Shown here in pieces: positions 1-8,793 of a stretch of 64,000 nt of DNA. The stretch spans positions 1 to 64,000 of the forward strand of contig JAHHHI010000076.1 of the NCBI GenBank assembly GCA_019359435.1. The letters are read 5' to 3'. A model generated the notes under the pieces. The model saw only the letters and a program-made list of their open reading frames with translations. It was not told the DNA's origin and ran no database searches. Within the stretch, counting starts at the first letter, position 1. Each line of letters starts with the position of its first letter. Made by a program: the position numbers and the translations under genes. The DNA is from Kaiparowitsia implicata GSE-PSE-MK54-09C. Lineage in GTDB: Bacteria; Cyanobacteriota; Cyanobacteriia; Elainellales; Elainellaceae.

Positions 1-108
1 CTCGTCAACCTGGTCTCGGGCCTGATTGCCTACGCCTACCACCCCGACAAGCCATCGTTGGGCATCCCAGATGATGAGCTTAAAGCCCTGCCACAAGCCG
101 CTTTTTAA
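1..108 (+). CDS. C-terminal tail of a transposase, IS982-like (partial)
   Basis: Only the last 35 codons are in the window, ending LPQAAF and a TAA at 106-108. The visible segment NLVSGLIAYAYHPDKPSLGI resembles the C-terminus of IS982-family DDE transposases, where a hydrophobic LIAY stretch is followed by a PxKPS motif. This family call rests on memory of the motif and is tentative. A short sequence 4 bp after the stop (112-123) matches the terminal repeat of small mobile elements elsewhere in the window, which fits a transposase gene running nearly to the end of its insertion sequence. The N-terminus and catalytic residues lie outside the window, so intactness cannot be judged. Confidence 0.5.
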   Translation, partial: LVNLVSGLIAYAYHPDKPSLGIPDDELKALPQAAF

Positions 109-123
109 CGGTCGAACTCAGGT
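1..123 (+). mobile_element. Right end of an insertion sequence
   Basis: The transposase tail is followed at once by CGAACTCAGGT, ending near 123. Its reverse complement, ACCTGAGTTCG, is the left terminal sequence of the MITE-like repeats at 15541, 31401 and 47907. The IS right boundary is therefore inferred at about 123. The left end is outside the window, so the target duplication cannot be confirmed. Confidence 0.45.
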
Positions 124-178
124 TCTTGAGAGTTCAACAGCGTTGGTTAGATCTGCCTTATAGGTCTGAGCAACGAAA

Positions 179-211
179 AATCGTGCTGTCCGCGACGCGG
201 ACAGCACGATT
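179..211. terminator. Perfect hairpin, 15-bp stem with GAC loop
   Basis: The arms 179-193 (AATCGTGCTGTCCGC) and 197-211 are exact reverse complements around the triplet GAC. It lies about 70 bp after the transposase tail and about 140 bp beyond the stop of the minus-strand lipoprotein gene. It could end transcription from either side. No long T tract follows, so the terminator role is inferred. The hairpins at 31425-31503 have the same design. Confidence 0.5.
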
Positions 212-351
212 GGCATGAATTTGCCGGAATGATGTAGATCAGCCAGCTATACAATAAATTGCGCTGACACTGCATTTGACAGCATCAGCGCAAACGCTGT
301 AGTTGGAAGCGATTCACAAATTTCTAACTAGCAAATTCGCCAACAAGTAGA

Positions 352-498
352 CTACGGAGCGGGAGGTGCTTCAGCAGGTGGCTCACCCGCGGGAGCATCA
401 GCCGGAGGAGCATCAGTCGGAGTGGTACCTGGGTCGCCACAGGCTCCTAAAAACGCCAGCACACCAAACGTAAGCACTAGACCAAAGATACGCTTCAT
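352..498 (-). CDS. Small lipoprotein, 48 aa
   Basis: This is a 48-codon gene read on the minus strand. It starts at an ATG at 498 preceded by a good ribosome site (GAGGA, about 6 nt upstream) and ends with TAG at 352-354. The product has a basic MKR start, a hydrophobic stretch (residues 4-17) and a lipobox LGAC with Cys20. The rest is a short Pro/Ala/Asp/Glu-rich tail containing two near-repeats of the form APPADAPAGEPPAEAPP. It should be exported, diacylglycerol-modified on Cys20 and membrane-anchored. The tail is unstructured-looking, so no enzymatic role is suggested. It resembles the tiny entericidin-like or proline-rich lipoproteins common in bacteria, but no family is recognised. The ribosome site and lipobox together make the gene credible. 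Confidence 0.7.
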   Translation of the reverse strand: MKRIFGLVLTFGVLAFLGACGDPGTTPTDAPPADAPAGEPPAEAPPAP

Positions 499-874
499 AT
501 TTTTCCTCGCTTGACCTTGTTAGAATTGATTACAACGAACGTGCTCATCTGCCACTTAATGAGCTTGAAGTGAGCTTGAGTAGAGGGGCCTCATAGAGCA
601 AAATTTGATTGCGCTTATCCCTCCCTTTCATACGATTGCATGAGCGGCATTAACATGCAGCAAGAATCGCATGAGTTGCTAATTCAGTTTACTCATCTAT
701 GCAGAAATACTACAGAGTTCCTACAAGGATTTCGTCTGACAAAAGAGAGGGATCTAAGGGAATTTTTTGTGATGAAAGGGGGCCCAAATTCATCCCTACG
801 AAGGATGCAGTTCTAGAAATAACCTTATTTTTTAGTCTTCAAAAATATTGAGAACCTAGGTCATTGAGTTTAGG
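499..874. other. Intergenic, nothing recognised
   Basis: This AT-richer spacer lies between the lipoprotein start and the gcvT stop. It must hold the lipoprotein promoter, but I see no convincing -35/-10 pair, repeat or open frame. Confidence 0.4.
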
Positions 875-1975
875 CTATATGCCGCTGCGATAAAAAGGCC
901 GTTTAACAACCGTCGCCGGAAAAGCTTTGCTCCGAATTTTGACCTCAAGGGATTGTCCCAGTTTGCCGAGGTTGGGCGGCACATAGGCGAGCGCGATAGG
1001 ATAGCCCAAAGTGGGCGACAGGGTGCCACTGGTGACAATGCCTACGGGTGTGCCATTGTGCAGCACGGGATAGTGATGGCGAGCAATGTTGCGTCCCTGG
1101 AGTTGCAGCCCCACTAACCGTCGAGGAACCCCATCGGTTTTTTGCCGTTGAAGCACATTGCGTCCGATGAAATCGCCAGGTTTGTCGAGGTGAACCAGCC
1201 AGTTGAGTCCAGCTTCGAGCGGACTGGTAGTGTCGTCAATATCTTGTCCGTATAGGGCCATGGCGGCCTCTAGGCGCAGCGTGTCGCGGCAGCCTAGGCC
1301 GCAGGGCGTCGCACCTGCCTGGTGGAGCGATCGCCACAACTCTACCCCAGTCTCTGCGTCTACCATCACCTCAAAGCCGTCTTCTCCGGTATACCCCGTG
1401 CGGGCGAAAAACCCCGGCTGCCCCAGCACTGCTGCGTCCACATGCCCAAACCGTGGCACTGCGGTCAGATCTGCGTCAACGAGCCGTTGAAGTGTGGCGA
1501 CGGCTTGAGGCCCCTGCACTGCGATCAGCACATGAGTGGGGGACTGGTCTTGTAACTCCACATCATTGGGGAGGTGGCTCAGCAGCCAGGTTTTGTCTTT
1601 ATCGGTTGTTGCGGCATTCACAATTAAACGCACCTGCTCTGCGCCATCTATCCTGCCTTGGTCATACACAATCAGGTCATCAATAAGGCCGCCCTGTTCA
1701 TTCAACAGCACCGTGTATTGGGCATTGCCTGGCGTGAGCCGGCTAAGGTCTGACGGAACTAGCCGTTGCAGTGCGGCCAGCACTCCGGTGCCCCGCAGCG
1801 TGAACTTGCCCATGTGGGAGATATCAAATATGCCCACACCCTGCCGCACTGCCTGATGCTCTTGCAGTAGGCTGCTGTATTGCACCGCCATGTGCCAGCC
1901 TGCGAAGGGAACCATGCGGCCATTGTGGGCGATCGCCCAATCATACAGCGGGGTACGGTGCAGCAAATCCGACAT
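875..1975 (-). CDS. gcvT: Aminomethyltransferase, glycine cleavage T protein
   Basis: The T protein of the glycine cleavage system takes the aminomethyl group from lipoylated H protein and transfers the methylene to tetrahydrofolate, releasing ammonia. In cyanobacteria this serves photorespiratory glycine breakdown. Family motifs appear in order: PFAGWHMAVQYSS near the N-terminus, GIFDISHMGKF, GGLIDDLIVY, RTGYTGEDGFEV, GCRDTLRLEAAMALYG, and SPLEAGLNWLVHL followed by TSGTLSPTLGYPIALAYV. I chose the ATG at 1975 (366 aa, usual family length) because AGAGAG lies just upstream. An in-frame GTG at 2002 would add nine residues that the family lacks. The gene stands alone and is divergent from gloA; gcvH and gcvP are not nearby. 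I checked the upstream region for a glycine riboswitch and saw none. Confidence 0.97.
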   Translation of the reverse strand: MSDLLHRTPLYDWAIAHNGRMVPFAGWHMAVQYSSLLQEHQAVRQGVGIFDISHMGKFTLRGTGVLAALQRLVPSDLSRLTPGNAQYTVLLNEQGGLIDDLIVYDQGRIDGAEQVRLIVNAATTDKDKTWLLSHLPNDVELQDQSPTHVLIAVQGPQAVATLQRLVDADLTAVPRFGHVDAAVLGQPGFFARTGYTGEDGFEVMVDAETGVELWRSLHQAGATPCGLGCRDTLRLEAAMALYGQDIDDTTSPLEAGLNWLVHLDKPGDFIGRNVLQRQKTDGVPRRLVGLQLQGRNIARHHYPVLHNGTPVGIVTSGTLSPTLGYPIALAYVPPNLGKLGQSLEVKIRSKAFPATVVKRPFYRSGI

Positions 1976-2281
1976 GGGTCTCTCTAGACAACTACTGGAC
2001 ACTAAAGAAATAAAAGAGCTGGGGAAAGAGCTGAGGATAGAAAGCCAATGCCCTTTGTAACGCTACCATTCCCCGATGGATTGCGGCATCGCTGCAGGCA
2101 CTACGGGAATGCTTCAGAATAGAAGGCGTAATGTTGTCGTAAATCTGCGATCGCCCTTACCCAGCATGGGCTTTGATCATAATTGCATCAGGACGGGTAG
2201 AAGTGGCGGGCCAACATCCCATGCAGAGATATGACGGAAGTCGCGACTAGATTTCGGCAACGCTCAACAGGAGAAAACCCC

Positions 2282-2707
2282 ATGCGAATGCTGCACACGA
2301 TGCTGCGAGTCGGCAACCTGGACGAATCCCTTACGTTTTACTGCGATGTGTTGGGCATGACCCTGCTTCGCAAGAAAGACTATCCTGGTGGCGAGTTTAC
2401 GCTGGCGTTTGTGGGCTATGGCGACGAAGCCGACCACACGGTGATCGAGCTAACCCACAACTGGGGAACGGATGCCTATGACTTGGGCAACGGGTATGGC
2501 CACATTGCCCTCGGCGTGGATGATATCTATGGCACCTGCGAGGCAATTAAAACCCGAGGCGGCAAGGTAACGCGCGAACCCGGCCCCATGAAGCATGGCT
2601 CTACGGTGATTGCCTTTGTAGAAGACCCCGACGGCTATAAAGTTGAACTCATTCAGCTCAGCACCCAGGGACGCAGCCAAAAAGAAGAAGCTGCCGCTAC
2701 TGCTTAA
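2282..2707 (+). CDS. gloA: Lactoylglutathione lyase (glyoxalase I)
   Basis: Glyoxalase I isomerises the hemithioacetal of methylglyoxal and glutathione to S-lactoylglutathione, the first step of methylglyoxal detoxification in the cytosol. The 141-residue product starts [13 protein letters not shown], nearly the same as E. coli GloA. The four metal ligands are visible: His5, Glu in VIELTHNWG, His in GYGHIALGV and Glu in GYKVELIQL. An upstream GTG-type extension exists in frame, but the ATG at 2282 has AGGAGA about 8 nt upstream and matches the family N-terminus. The tail after the last ligand ([10 protein letters not shown]) is short and polar. The gene stands alone between divergent gcvT and a convergent hypothetical gene. 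Confidence 0.96.
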   Translation: MRMLHTMLRVGNLDESLTFYCDVLGMTLLRKKDYPGGEFTLAFVGYGDEADHTVIELTHNWGTDAYDLGNGYGHIALGVDDIYGTCEAIKTRGGKVTREPGPMKHGSTVIAFVEDPDGYKVELIQLSTQGRSQKEEAAATA

Positions 2708-2799
2708 GTCCACTCTTTGAGTTCACCGCCTGAGTCTACAGTCGAGTTGATCAGACGGATGGCTGAGGCGAAGCGGGCAGGCCGAGGCGGTATCAAGCA

Positions 2800-2833
2800 G
2801 CCTCAAGCGGTATCGAGCCTCAAGCGGTATCGA
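2800..2833. repeat. 17-bp exact tandem duplication
   Basis: GCCTCAAGCGGTATCGA occurs twice back to back (2800-2816 and 2817-2833), with a decayed third copy just upstream (GGCCGAGGCGGTATCAA). It lies in the gloA 3' spacer and has no coding potential. Confidence 0.85.
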
Positions 2834-2886
2834 CGGAAGGGCGATCGCCCTCGAAACCGTGTCGATAATCGCAGCACCAGAATCTT

Positions 2887-2915
2887 TGTGGGATAGGCGT
2901 CTTGCCCATCCCACA
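2887..2915. terminator. Bidirectional hairpin between gloA and a convergent gene
   Basis: TGTGGGATAGGC and GCCCATCCCACA form a 12-bp stem with one mismatch and a 5-nt loop. TTT lies on the left side. The position between two convergent genes suits a shared terminator. Confidence 0.6.
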
Positions 2916-2963
2916 GCACTCTGAACGCTCCCTGCCTGAAGTAAGGGGGCATGGCAACGGCTA

Positions 2964-3401
2964 TCACCGCAGCTTGCTGGCCATCCCAATCAGATTTGCC
3001 ATCTGACCCAAATCGACCTCGCCCGAGAGCACGCGCTGAAGCAGCCCGCCGCCTTGTGCGTTCGATCCTTTCACCAAAAACTGGGCAATCAGAGGCGTAA
3101 TGCTTTTCACCATCTCGGGAGTAGCCCCGGCACGCTGGGCGATCGCACTAATCTGTTCGGATGCCAGCAGCCGTTCCACTGCGCCCGTAGCCGCCACGGT
3201 TTGCAAGGTGCCCATCAAAGACCCTGCGTTGCCTTTGCTTTGAGTGCGCAGCAGACTCTGAATGTTGCTGGCGATCGCCCCGATTTTGTTATTCTCGACC
3301 GGAGCGCTGTTCAAACTGCCCAAAATTGAGCCCATCAGACCGCTGTTGGCTTCGGTGTCAGAACTGGCGATCGCCTGATTGACCATTTCCATCAAATCCA
3401 T
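2964..3401 (-). CDS. Hypothetical protein, DUF937/YidB-like
   Basis: This is a 145-residue soluble protein starting MDLMEMVNQAIASS at an ATG at 3401. The open frame extends upstream, but the added 25 residues look non-coding. The sequence is rich in Gly, Ser, Ala and Leu. Short helices are separated by GxLxGxL-like turns (GLMGSILGSL, GSLMGTLQTV, GGLLQRVLSGE), the style of the DUF937/YidB family. I am unsure of that assignment. There is no signal peptide or membrane span. It is divergent from the TPR gene at 3580 and convergent with gloA. Function unknown. Confidence 0.65.
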   Translation of the reverse strand: MDLMEMVNQAIASSDTEANSGLMGSILGSLNSAPVENNKIGAIASNIQSLLRTQSKGNAGSLMGTLQTVAATGAVERLLASEQISAIAQRAGATPEMVKSITPLIAQFLVKGSNAQGGGLLQRVLSGEVDLGQMANLIGMASKLR

Positions 3402-3579
3402 ACCGTTACCTATGTACACATCCTCAAATAGGCTAAGCCCTTTGCCACCGCACAGCAAGATCCCTAGGACACGCAATAGCCCCGCTCACTGCGGGCAGTA
3501 AGCCGGTGCCTCTGTGCTGCAATATTGCCACGACATGGCAACAACATTAGATGATGCGTAAATCGACAGGGTTAGAGTT

Positions 3580-4194
3580 GTGAGTTTAGACGAGCAGAGC
3601 GATCAGCAGGCGCGCCAAACCCCAGAGACTGAAGGGTTAGACGCTGCGCCACCCGATCATGACCCACCAGCAGATCCGCAAGACGTAGCCCGGACGCTTT
3701 ACACGGCAGGGCGTGACGCTTTTGACCGGGGGATGTATCGGCAGGCGGTGGAGTCGCTGGAGGCAGCACTAGAACCCGTGCAGCGGGGATCGCTGCTGGG
3801 GGGCGAGGTGCAGATGTGGCTGGTCTATGCTTACGAAGCCGCTGGCAAAACCCAGGAGGCGATCGCCCTCTGTGAAGTGGCGTCTCGCCATCCCCATATG
3901 GACACGCGCCGAGAGGCAAAGCGTGTGCTGTTTATTCTGAAAGCGCCTCGCCTTAAGCCCAAGGCGGAATGGCTGACGCAAATTCCCGACTTGGCAGAGC
4001 TAGAAGAGGGCGATCGCCCTAGTCGCTTTGCCGCTGCTGCCAAACCGCTCCCGCCGACTGCTCCCCCTGTGCTCTATCGCCTACCTGAAGACCCCACTGA
4101 CCCCAGTCAGGTGAATACGCAAGATAACGGCTTTGTGTGGCTGGCGTTGGGGGCGATCGCCCTGTTCATTGGGGCACTGCTCTGGCTGGGCTAG
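3580..4194 (+). CDS. TPR protein with C-terminal membrane anchor
   Basis: The 204-residue product has four visible parts. An acidic, Gln/Pro-rich N-terminus runs over residues 1-35. A helical tetratricopeptide region follows at about 36-115 (TLYTAGRDAFDRGMYRQAVESLEAAL, then LVYAYEAAGKTQEAIALCE). Next comes a proline-rich linker. The last 20 residues form one transmembrane helix ending in GALLWLG. It is probably a tail-anchored scaffold, with the TPRs in the cytosol. The start is a GTG at 3580 with only a weak ribosome site. The type is widespread in cyanobacteria but has no assigned role that I can name. Its neighbours give no clue. Confidence 0.82.
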   Translation: MSLDEQSDQQARQTPETEGLDAAPPDHDPPADPQDVARTLYTAGRDAFDRGMYRQAVESLEAALEPVQRGSLLGGEVQMWLVYAYEAAGKTQEAIALCEVASRHPHMDTRREAKRVLFILKAPRLKPKAEWLTQIPDLAELEEGDRPSRFAAAAKPLPPTAPPVLYRLPEDPTDPSQVNTQDNGFVWLALGAIALFIGALLWLG

Positions 4195-4240
4195 CCGCGC
4201 CAGGGGACTAGAGTCCCATCGGCTTCAAAACTCCTCCGGC

Positions 4241-4274
4241 GCGAGTGGGCTTTATACGCGAGTGGGCTTTATAT
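4241..4274. repeat. 17-bp tandem duplication
   Basis: GCGAGTGGGCTTTATAC at 4241-4257 is repeated at 4258-4274 with one change at the last base. The surrounding spacer 4195-4670 otherwise shows an AT-rich stretch near 4410-4470 and no convincing gene. Confidence 0.85.
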
Positions 4275-4670
4275 GTTGTTACAATGCAGTACAAAGGCTG
4301 AGGTCTGTTACGCCGAGTTGCGGATTCCACAACCCGGCTGGGCTGACAAAATAAAGAGATTAGGGTACGTATACACGTTGCCGCAACAAAAATTGCTGAA
4401 TAGAGCAAACAAAAGTCTTGGCTTTTAATCCCATTTTAATTATTCCTTAACTTTTTCTTGATTTTGGGCGATCGCACTCCTAATCAGCCGCTATCTAACG
4501 CGACTGGGTAAGGCTAGCGGGCACAGAGCCTCTTTCACACCCATGACTCTGCGATCAGTCTCTGGGTCTAACCTTACATCCCCAATCTTTGAGCAATGCT
4601 TCCATACGTGGTTTGCGAAACCCAAATTCGCCCCTTCCGGTTTTTCTTTAATGGTGCATTCCACACAGGG

Positions 4671-4877
4671 ATGACCTTTTCTCGCAAGCTCTATCAATTG
4701 CAAACTCAACATGGGGCGGCTGATCGACTGTCTGCAATGCAAGCGGCCCATGAGCTTGCTCATCAGGAGCGATTGGCTGTGGTCACAGTCTCCCAAGATC
4801 GGCAAAGCTATAGCGTATGGGCTGACATGCATAGCGGCTCGGTCGAGTCTGTAGGTGCTCTAATGTCGCCAATTTGA
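4671..4877 (+). CDS. Possible small protein, 68 aa, unknown
   Basis: An open frame from the ATG at 4671 gives 68 residues starting MTFSRKLYQLQTQ. It has a helical, Ala/His/Gln-rich middle and ends GALMSPI. A longer upstream extension is possible but looks less protein-like. The sequence AAHELAHQERLAVVTVSQDRQSY could form a helix followed by a beta strand, as in small cyanobacterial proteins of unknown function. There is no clear ribosome site at a good distance, no motif and no operon partner. It may be real, but the support is mainly the absence of another gene here. Confidence 0.4.
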   Translation: MTFSRKLYQLQTQHGAADRLSAMQAAHELAHQERLAVVTVSQDRQSYSVWADMHSGSVESVGALMSPI

Positions 4878-4941
4878 GCGTTGTGGCGGTTGGTTAGACC
4901 AAATGCGCCGCGCAACAATATTGCACAACGATTGCCCAATG

Positions 4942-4981
4942 TCTGACATAGCTTTATTACATAGCTTTATTTAATGTCAGA
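4942..4981. promoter_or_regulatory. 8-bp dyad enclosing a 13-bp tandem repeat
   Basis: TCTGACAT (4942-4949) and ATGTCAGA (4974-4981) are inverted. Overlapping and between them is a perfect tandem 13-mer, ACATAGCTTTATT (4946-4958 and 4959-4971). It lies about 130 bp upstream of the methyltransferase start. It could be an operator or a weak hairpin; the role is inferred. Confidence 0.5.
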
Positions 4982-5108
4982 TGAACCTACGCCTTCGACC
5001 TTACCTTTTTAATGGATGACGGTTGTACTTTGCTCTTGAGGGTGCCTGCCAGGCTAGACTCAGAAATGCGCGATCGCCCACTGAGTTACTGCCAGGTCAC
5101 TGCCCGCT

Positions 5109-6353
5109 ATGGCTTATTCCCCCTCTCAACCCAATTCTGAACCCATCCATGCCGCTGCGGTTAGCGCCGCAGTCGCTAAGCTCTATGACACCTACCCGTT
5201 TCCGCCAGAGCCACTGCTCGACGAGCCGCCTCCGGGTTACAACTGGCGCTGGAACTGGCTGGCTGCCTATAGCGCTTGTCTGGGAAGCAAACCCGAGCGC
5301 GAATCGGTGCGAATTTTGGATGCTGGGTGCGGCACCGGAGTTGGGACAGAATATTTAGTGCACCTTAATCCTCAGGCACAGGTGACGGGCATTGACCTGA
5401 GCGCTGGGGCGCTGGCGGTGGCGCGTGAGCGCTGCCAGCGGTCGGGGGCCAGTCGGGTGGCGTTTCATCAGCTCAGTTTGTTTGATGCAGACCAGCTTGC
5501 GGGCGAGTTTGATTTGATCAATTGCGTAGGGGTGCTGCACCATACGGCAGATCCCATTCGCGGCATTCAAGCACTGGCCCGCAAGCTTGCGCCCGGTGGG
5601 CTAATGCATTGTTTCGTCTATAGCGAGTTGGGGCGCTGGGAAGTGAAGCTGATGCAAGAGGCGATCGCCCTGCTCCAAGCCGATCAGCGCGGCGACTACC
5701 GCGACGGCGTCCAGGTCGGGCGGCAACTTTTTGCGGCGCTCCCCCCCACCAATCGCCTAGTGCAGCGCGAGCAGGAGCGCTGGTCGCTCGAAAACCAGCG
5801 GGATGAAAACTTCGCTGACATGTACGTTCATCCCCAAGAAATTGACTACAACATCTCCACCCTATTCGAGCTAATCGACGCCTCTGGGCTAGAGTTTTTG
5901 GGCTTCTCGAACCCCCGCAGTTGGGATCTCGCGGCCCTGCTCGGGCAAAATGCTGACCTGCTGGCGCGGGCTCAGGCGCTCCCCGAGCGAGAGCGCTATC
6001 GATTGATCGAACTGCTAAACCCTGAGGCGATCGCCCACTATGAATTTTTCTTGGGCCGTTCCCCATTGCCCAAATTCACCTGGGATGCCGATGCCGATCT
6101 GCTCGCGGCAATTCCCGAACGCCACCCCTGCATGGACGGCTGGGACAGCCGCTGCCTCTTCAATGACGACTACCAAATTGTGAATTTGACAGAACTAGAG
6201 TGGAAATTTTTGAAAGGCTGCGACGGAAACCTTACTCGCACTATTGAGCAACTCTGCTCAGAAGTCGCACTGCCTCTAGATCAGGTGCGATCGCTCTGGC
6301 AGCGGCACCTGATTCTGCTCACCCCAGGTCAAAAAAAAGACGGCCAAAAATGA
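5109..6353 (+). CDS. Class I SAM-dependent methyltransferase, two-domain
   Basis: The 414-residue protein carries a Rossmann methyltransferase fold at about residues 60-180. Motif I is ILDAGCGTGVGTEYL, the acidic ribose-binding end is GIDLSAGAL, and motif IV is FDLINCVGVLHH. The N-terminal AKLYDTYPFPPEP segment is typical of a cyanobacterial group of such enzymes. The second half (about 230-414) has no motif I recognise; its end, LTELEWKFLKGCDGNLT, suggests a small helical domain. Substrate unknown. It is co-directional with the atp operon, whose first gene starts 93 bp after its stop, but a short dyad lies between them, so I do not assume co-transcription. Confidence 0.85.
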   Translation: MAYSPSQPNSEPIHAAAVSAAVAKLYDTYPFPPEPLLDEPPPGYNWRWNWLAAYSACLGSKPERESVRILDAGCGTGVGTEYLVHLNPQAQVTGIDLSAGALAVARERCQRSGASRVAFHQLSLFDADQLAGEFDLINCVGVLHHTADPIRGIQALARKLAPGGLMHCFVYSELGRWEVKLMQEAIALLQADQRGDYRDGVQVGRQLFAALPPTNRLVQREQERWSLENQRDENFADMYVHPQEIDYNISTLFELIDASGLEFLGFSNPRSWDLAALLGQNADLLARAQALPERERYRLIELLNPEAIAHYEFFLGRSPLPKFTWDADADLLAAIPERHPCMDGWDSRCLFNDDYQIVNLTELEWKFLKGCDGNLTRTIEQLCSEVALPLDQVRSLWQRHLILLTPGQKKDGQK

Positions 6354-6384
6354 CAGGTCAGCCCATTAAGTATTGTTACCTGTC
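6352..6384. terminator. Short dyad at the methyltransferase stop, upstream of atp1
   Basis: GACAGGT (6352-6358, overlapping the stop codon) and ACCTGTC (6378-6384) can pair around a 19-nt loop. This may be a weak terminator or part of the atp operon control region, which must lie between 6354 and 6446. Confidence 0.35.
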
Positions 6385-6446
6385 GGTGATATGATCTGTC
6401 TTGGTCAATCTTGACTAAGTCATTCGTCTGGACAGGTTCTAAATCA

Positions 6447-6896
6447 ATGAGCTTACCAGATACATCATCTGAAACCGCATTGCAGACATCAGAGCAGCCA
6501 CCAGAATCATCTGGTGCAGAGTCATCCACACCAAATTCATCCATGCAGGAGTTCTATCAACTTCAGCAGAATTTGTTGCGCATGACGCTCCTGTTTACGG
6601 GTGTTGTCTTTGTGACTGTGTGGATTTTTTATTCCATCAACCTTGCCTTAAATTATCTAATCGGGGCATCCGTTGGTGTGGTTTACTTGAGGATGTTGGC
6701 TAGAAACGTTGAACAGCTTGGCAGAGAGCGTCAATCCATCAGCAAGACACGGCTGGCGCTATTGGTTGGGGTTATTTTAGTGGCATCCCGTTGGGATCAG
6801 CTTGAAATCCTGCCGATATTTTTAGGTTTTCTCACCTATAAGGCTGCCCTGCTGTTTTATATGTTGCAAACGACACTCTTGCCGGACTCCAACTAA
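6447..6896 (+). CDS. atp1: ATP synthase protein I (Atp1)
   Basis: This is the small membrane protein that leads bacterial and cyanobacterial ATP synthase operons. In other bacteria it assists assembly of the c-ring or magnesium supply and is not part of the final complex. The 149-residue product has a polar Ser/Glu/Thr-rich N-terminus (1-35) and then about four hydrophobic spans, including [20 protein letters not shown] and [13 protein letters not shown] chose the ATG at 6447; an in-frame TTG at 6411 would add residues without support. The next gene, the a subunit, starts 45 bp downstream. Confidence 0.9.
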   Translation: MSLPDTSSETALQTSEQPPESSGAESSTPNSSMQEFYQLQQNLLRMTLLFTGVVFVTVWIFYSINLALNYLIGASVGVVYLRMLARNVEQLGRERQSISKTRLALLVGVILVASRWDQLEILPIFLGFLTYKAALLFYMLQTTLLPDSN

Positions 6897-6941
6897 TGTC
6901 CGAGTTTTCACCCCTACCTTGACCGGGGAGACGCTACTCGC

Positions 6942-7688
6942 ATGACGATAGGGACTATGTTCAACTTGTTGACTTACGCTTCTCCTTTAGCAGAACTAGA
7001 GGTCGGGAAGCAATTCTACTGGCATCTTGGCAACTTTAATATCCACGGTCAGGTGTTGCTCACCTCGTGGTTTGTCATTGGCTTACTGGTTATCGTATCG
7101 GTGCTGGCAACCCGCAAGGTTCAGATGGTTCCGTCAGGCGTACAAAACCTGATGGAGTATGCGCTGGAATTTATTCGCGACCTAACAAAAGCGCAGATTG
7201 GTGAAAAAGAATATCGTCCTTGGGTGCCATTCATTGGTACGCTCTTCTTGTTCATCTTTGTGTGTAACTGGTCAGGCGCGCTGATTCCCTGGAAGCTGAT
7301 TCATCTGCCTGAGGGAGAGCTCGCTGCTCCCACCAGCGATATCAATACCACCATTGCGTTGGCGCTGCTCACCTCTCTGGCCTACTTTTATGCGGGCTTC
7401 CGCAAGAAGGGGTTGGGTTACTTCGGTAACTATGTTCAGCCAGTCGCCTTCATGATCCCGTTCAAAATTATTGAGGATTTCACCAAGCCGCTCTCCCTCA
7501 GTTTCCGACTATTTGGAAACATCCTGGCGGATGAGTTGGTGGTGGCGGTGCTGGTGTTTTTGGTGCCTTTGTTTGTGCCATTGCCCGTAATGGCGCTGGG
7601 GCTATTTACCAGTGCTATTCAGGCGTTGATTTTTGCCACCCTAGCGGCAGCCTACATCGGGGAAGCGATGGAGGAGCATCACGACTAG
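6942..7688 (+). CDS. atpB: ATP synthase F0 subunit a
   Basis: This is the thylakoid-membrane proton half-channel subunit that hands protons to the rotating c-ring (called atpI in cyanobacterial papers). The 248-residue sequence has about five to six membrane helices. It contains the conserved [18 protein letters not shown] segment with the essential Arg, and the C-terminal [22 protein letters not shown]. The ATG at 6942 has GGGGAG about 12 nt upstream. An internal Met five codons later is a possible alternative start. It lies between atp1 and the c-subunit gene, the standard cyanobacterial order. Confidence 0.97.
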   Translation: MTIGTMFNLLTYASPLAELEVGKQFYWHLGNFNIHGQVLLTSWFVIGLLVIVSVLATRKVQMVPSGVQNLMEYALEFIRDLTKAQIGEKEYRPWVPFIGTLFLFIFVCNWSGALIPWKLIHLPEGELAAPTSDINTTIALALLTSLAYFYAGFRKKGLGYFGNYVQPVAFMIPFKIIEDFTKPLSLSFRLFGNILADELVVAVLVFLVPLFVPLPVMALGLFTSAIQALIFATLAAAYIGEAMEEHHD

Positions 7689-7851
7689 GGTTCTAAGGTG
7701 GCGCCTTGGTGCGCTTGGGTGGGTGACGCGCTCGATCGTCTTTCTGTTGACAATCGACGCCCCCGCCATGCAAAGTGTTTCGGGCTCAGGTCAGTTCCTT
7801 CGACTCCTGCGGAAGGTGAGAAGAGGGTTGACGCTCCGAGACTGAGTGTAG

Positions 7852-8169
<318 letters not shown>

Positions 8170-8264
8170 GGGTTAACGGCCTGGATGGGGGGCGCTACTG
8201 CGTCCCTCATGTTTTGTTCATCTATTTTGTTTAGCCCCACGGGTTTACACGGGGTTTTGAAATC

Positions 8265-8756
8265 ATGATTCATTCTGTTCTTCTTCTGGTTGCTGAGGCT
8301 GCTGCTGAGGAGGCGAAGGGCGGGCTGTTTGATATTGATGCAACGCTGCCATTCATGGCAGTTCAGTTTTTGATCCTGGTTGCTTTGCTCAACGCCCTCT
8401 TTTATAAGCCGCTTGGCAAGGTTCTGGATGATCGGGACAATCTTATTCGTACGAGTCAGGCTGAAGCGAAAGAGCGCTTGATGAAGGCGGAAGCCCTAGC
8501 AAAGCAGTATGAGCAAGAACTAGCGGAAACGCGGCGTCAGGCTCAGGCAGTTATTGCGTCGGCGCAAGCAGAAGCTCAAAAGATTGCGTCATCTAAGGTT
8601 GCTGAGGCACAGCGTGAAGCGCAGGTGCAGCGGGAGCAAGCGCAACAAGAGCTCGATCAGCAAAAAGCAGATGCAATGCAGTCTTTAGAGCAGCAAGTAG
8701 ACGCCTTAAGTCAGCAAATTCTGCAAAAGATTTTGAGTGGTGTATCGCTGGGTTAG
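8265..8756 (+). CDS. atpG: ATP synthase F0 subunit b'
   Basis: Subunit b' is the second form of the peripheral stalk b subunit, found only in photosynthetic lineages (the duplicated, diverged b gene; atpF2 in some databases). The 163-residue product has an N-terminal membrane helix ([21 protein letters not shown]) followed by a long charged coiled coil of Ala/Glu/Gln/Lys to the end. It pairs with b to form the stator that holds alpha3beta3. It lies 37 bp upstream of the b gene. Confidence 0.95.
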   Translation: MIHSVLLLVAEAAAEEAKGGLFDIDATLPFMAVQFLILVALLNALFYKPLGKVLDDRDNLIRTSQAEAKERLMKAEALAKQYEQELAETRRQAQAVIASAQAEAQKIASSKVAEAQREAQVQREQAQQELDQQKADAMQSLEQQVDALSQQILQKILSGVSLG

Positions 8757-8793
8757 CTTCTAGGTTAGCTGTGGTGTTGCAGGGCTGCCGTCA

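Noticed and set aside
1976-2281. Possible glycine riboswitch upstream of gcvT
   Set aside because: The expected paired aptamer sequence blocks are not present.
4491-4832. Minus-strand open frame opposite the small 68-aa ORF
   Set aside because: The residue pattern is unlike a protein, and it overlaps a slightly better plus-strand candidate.
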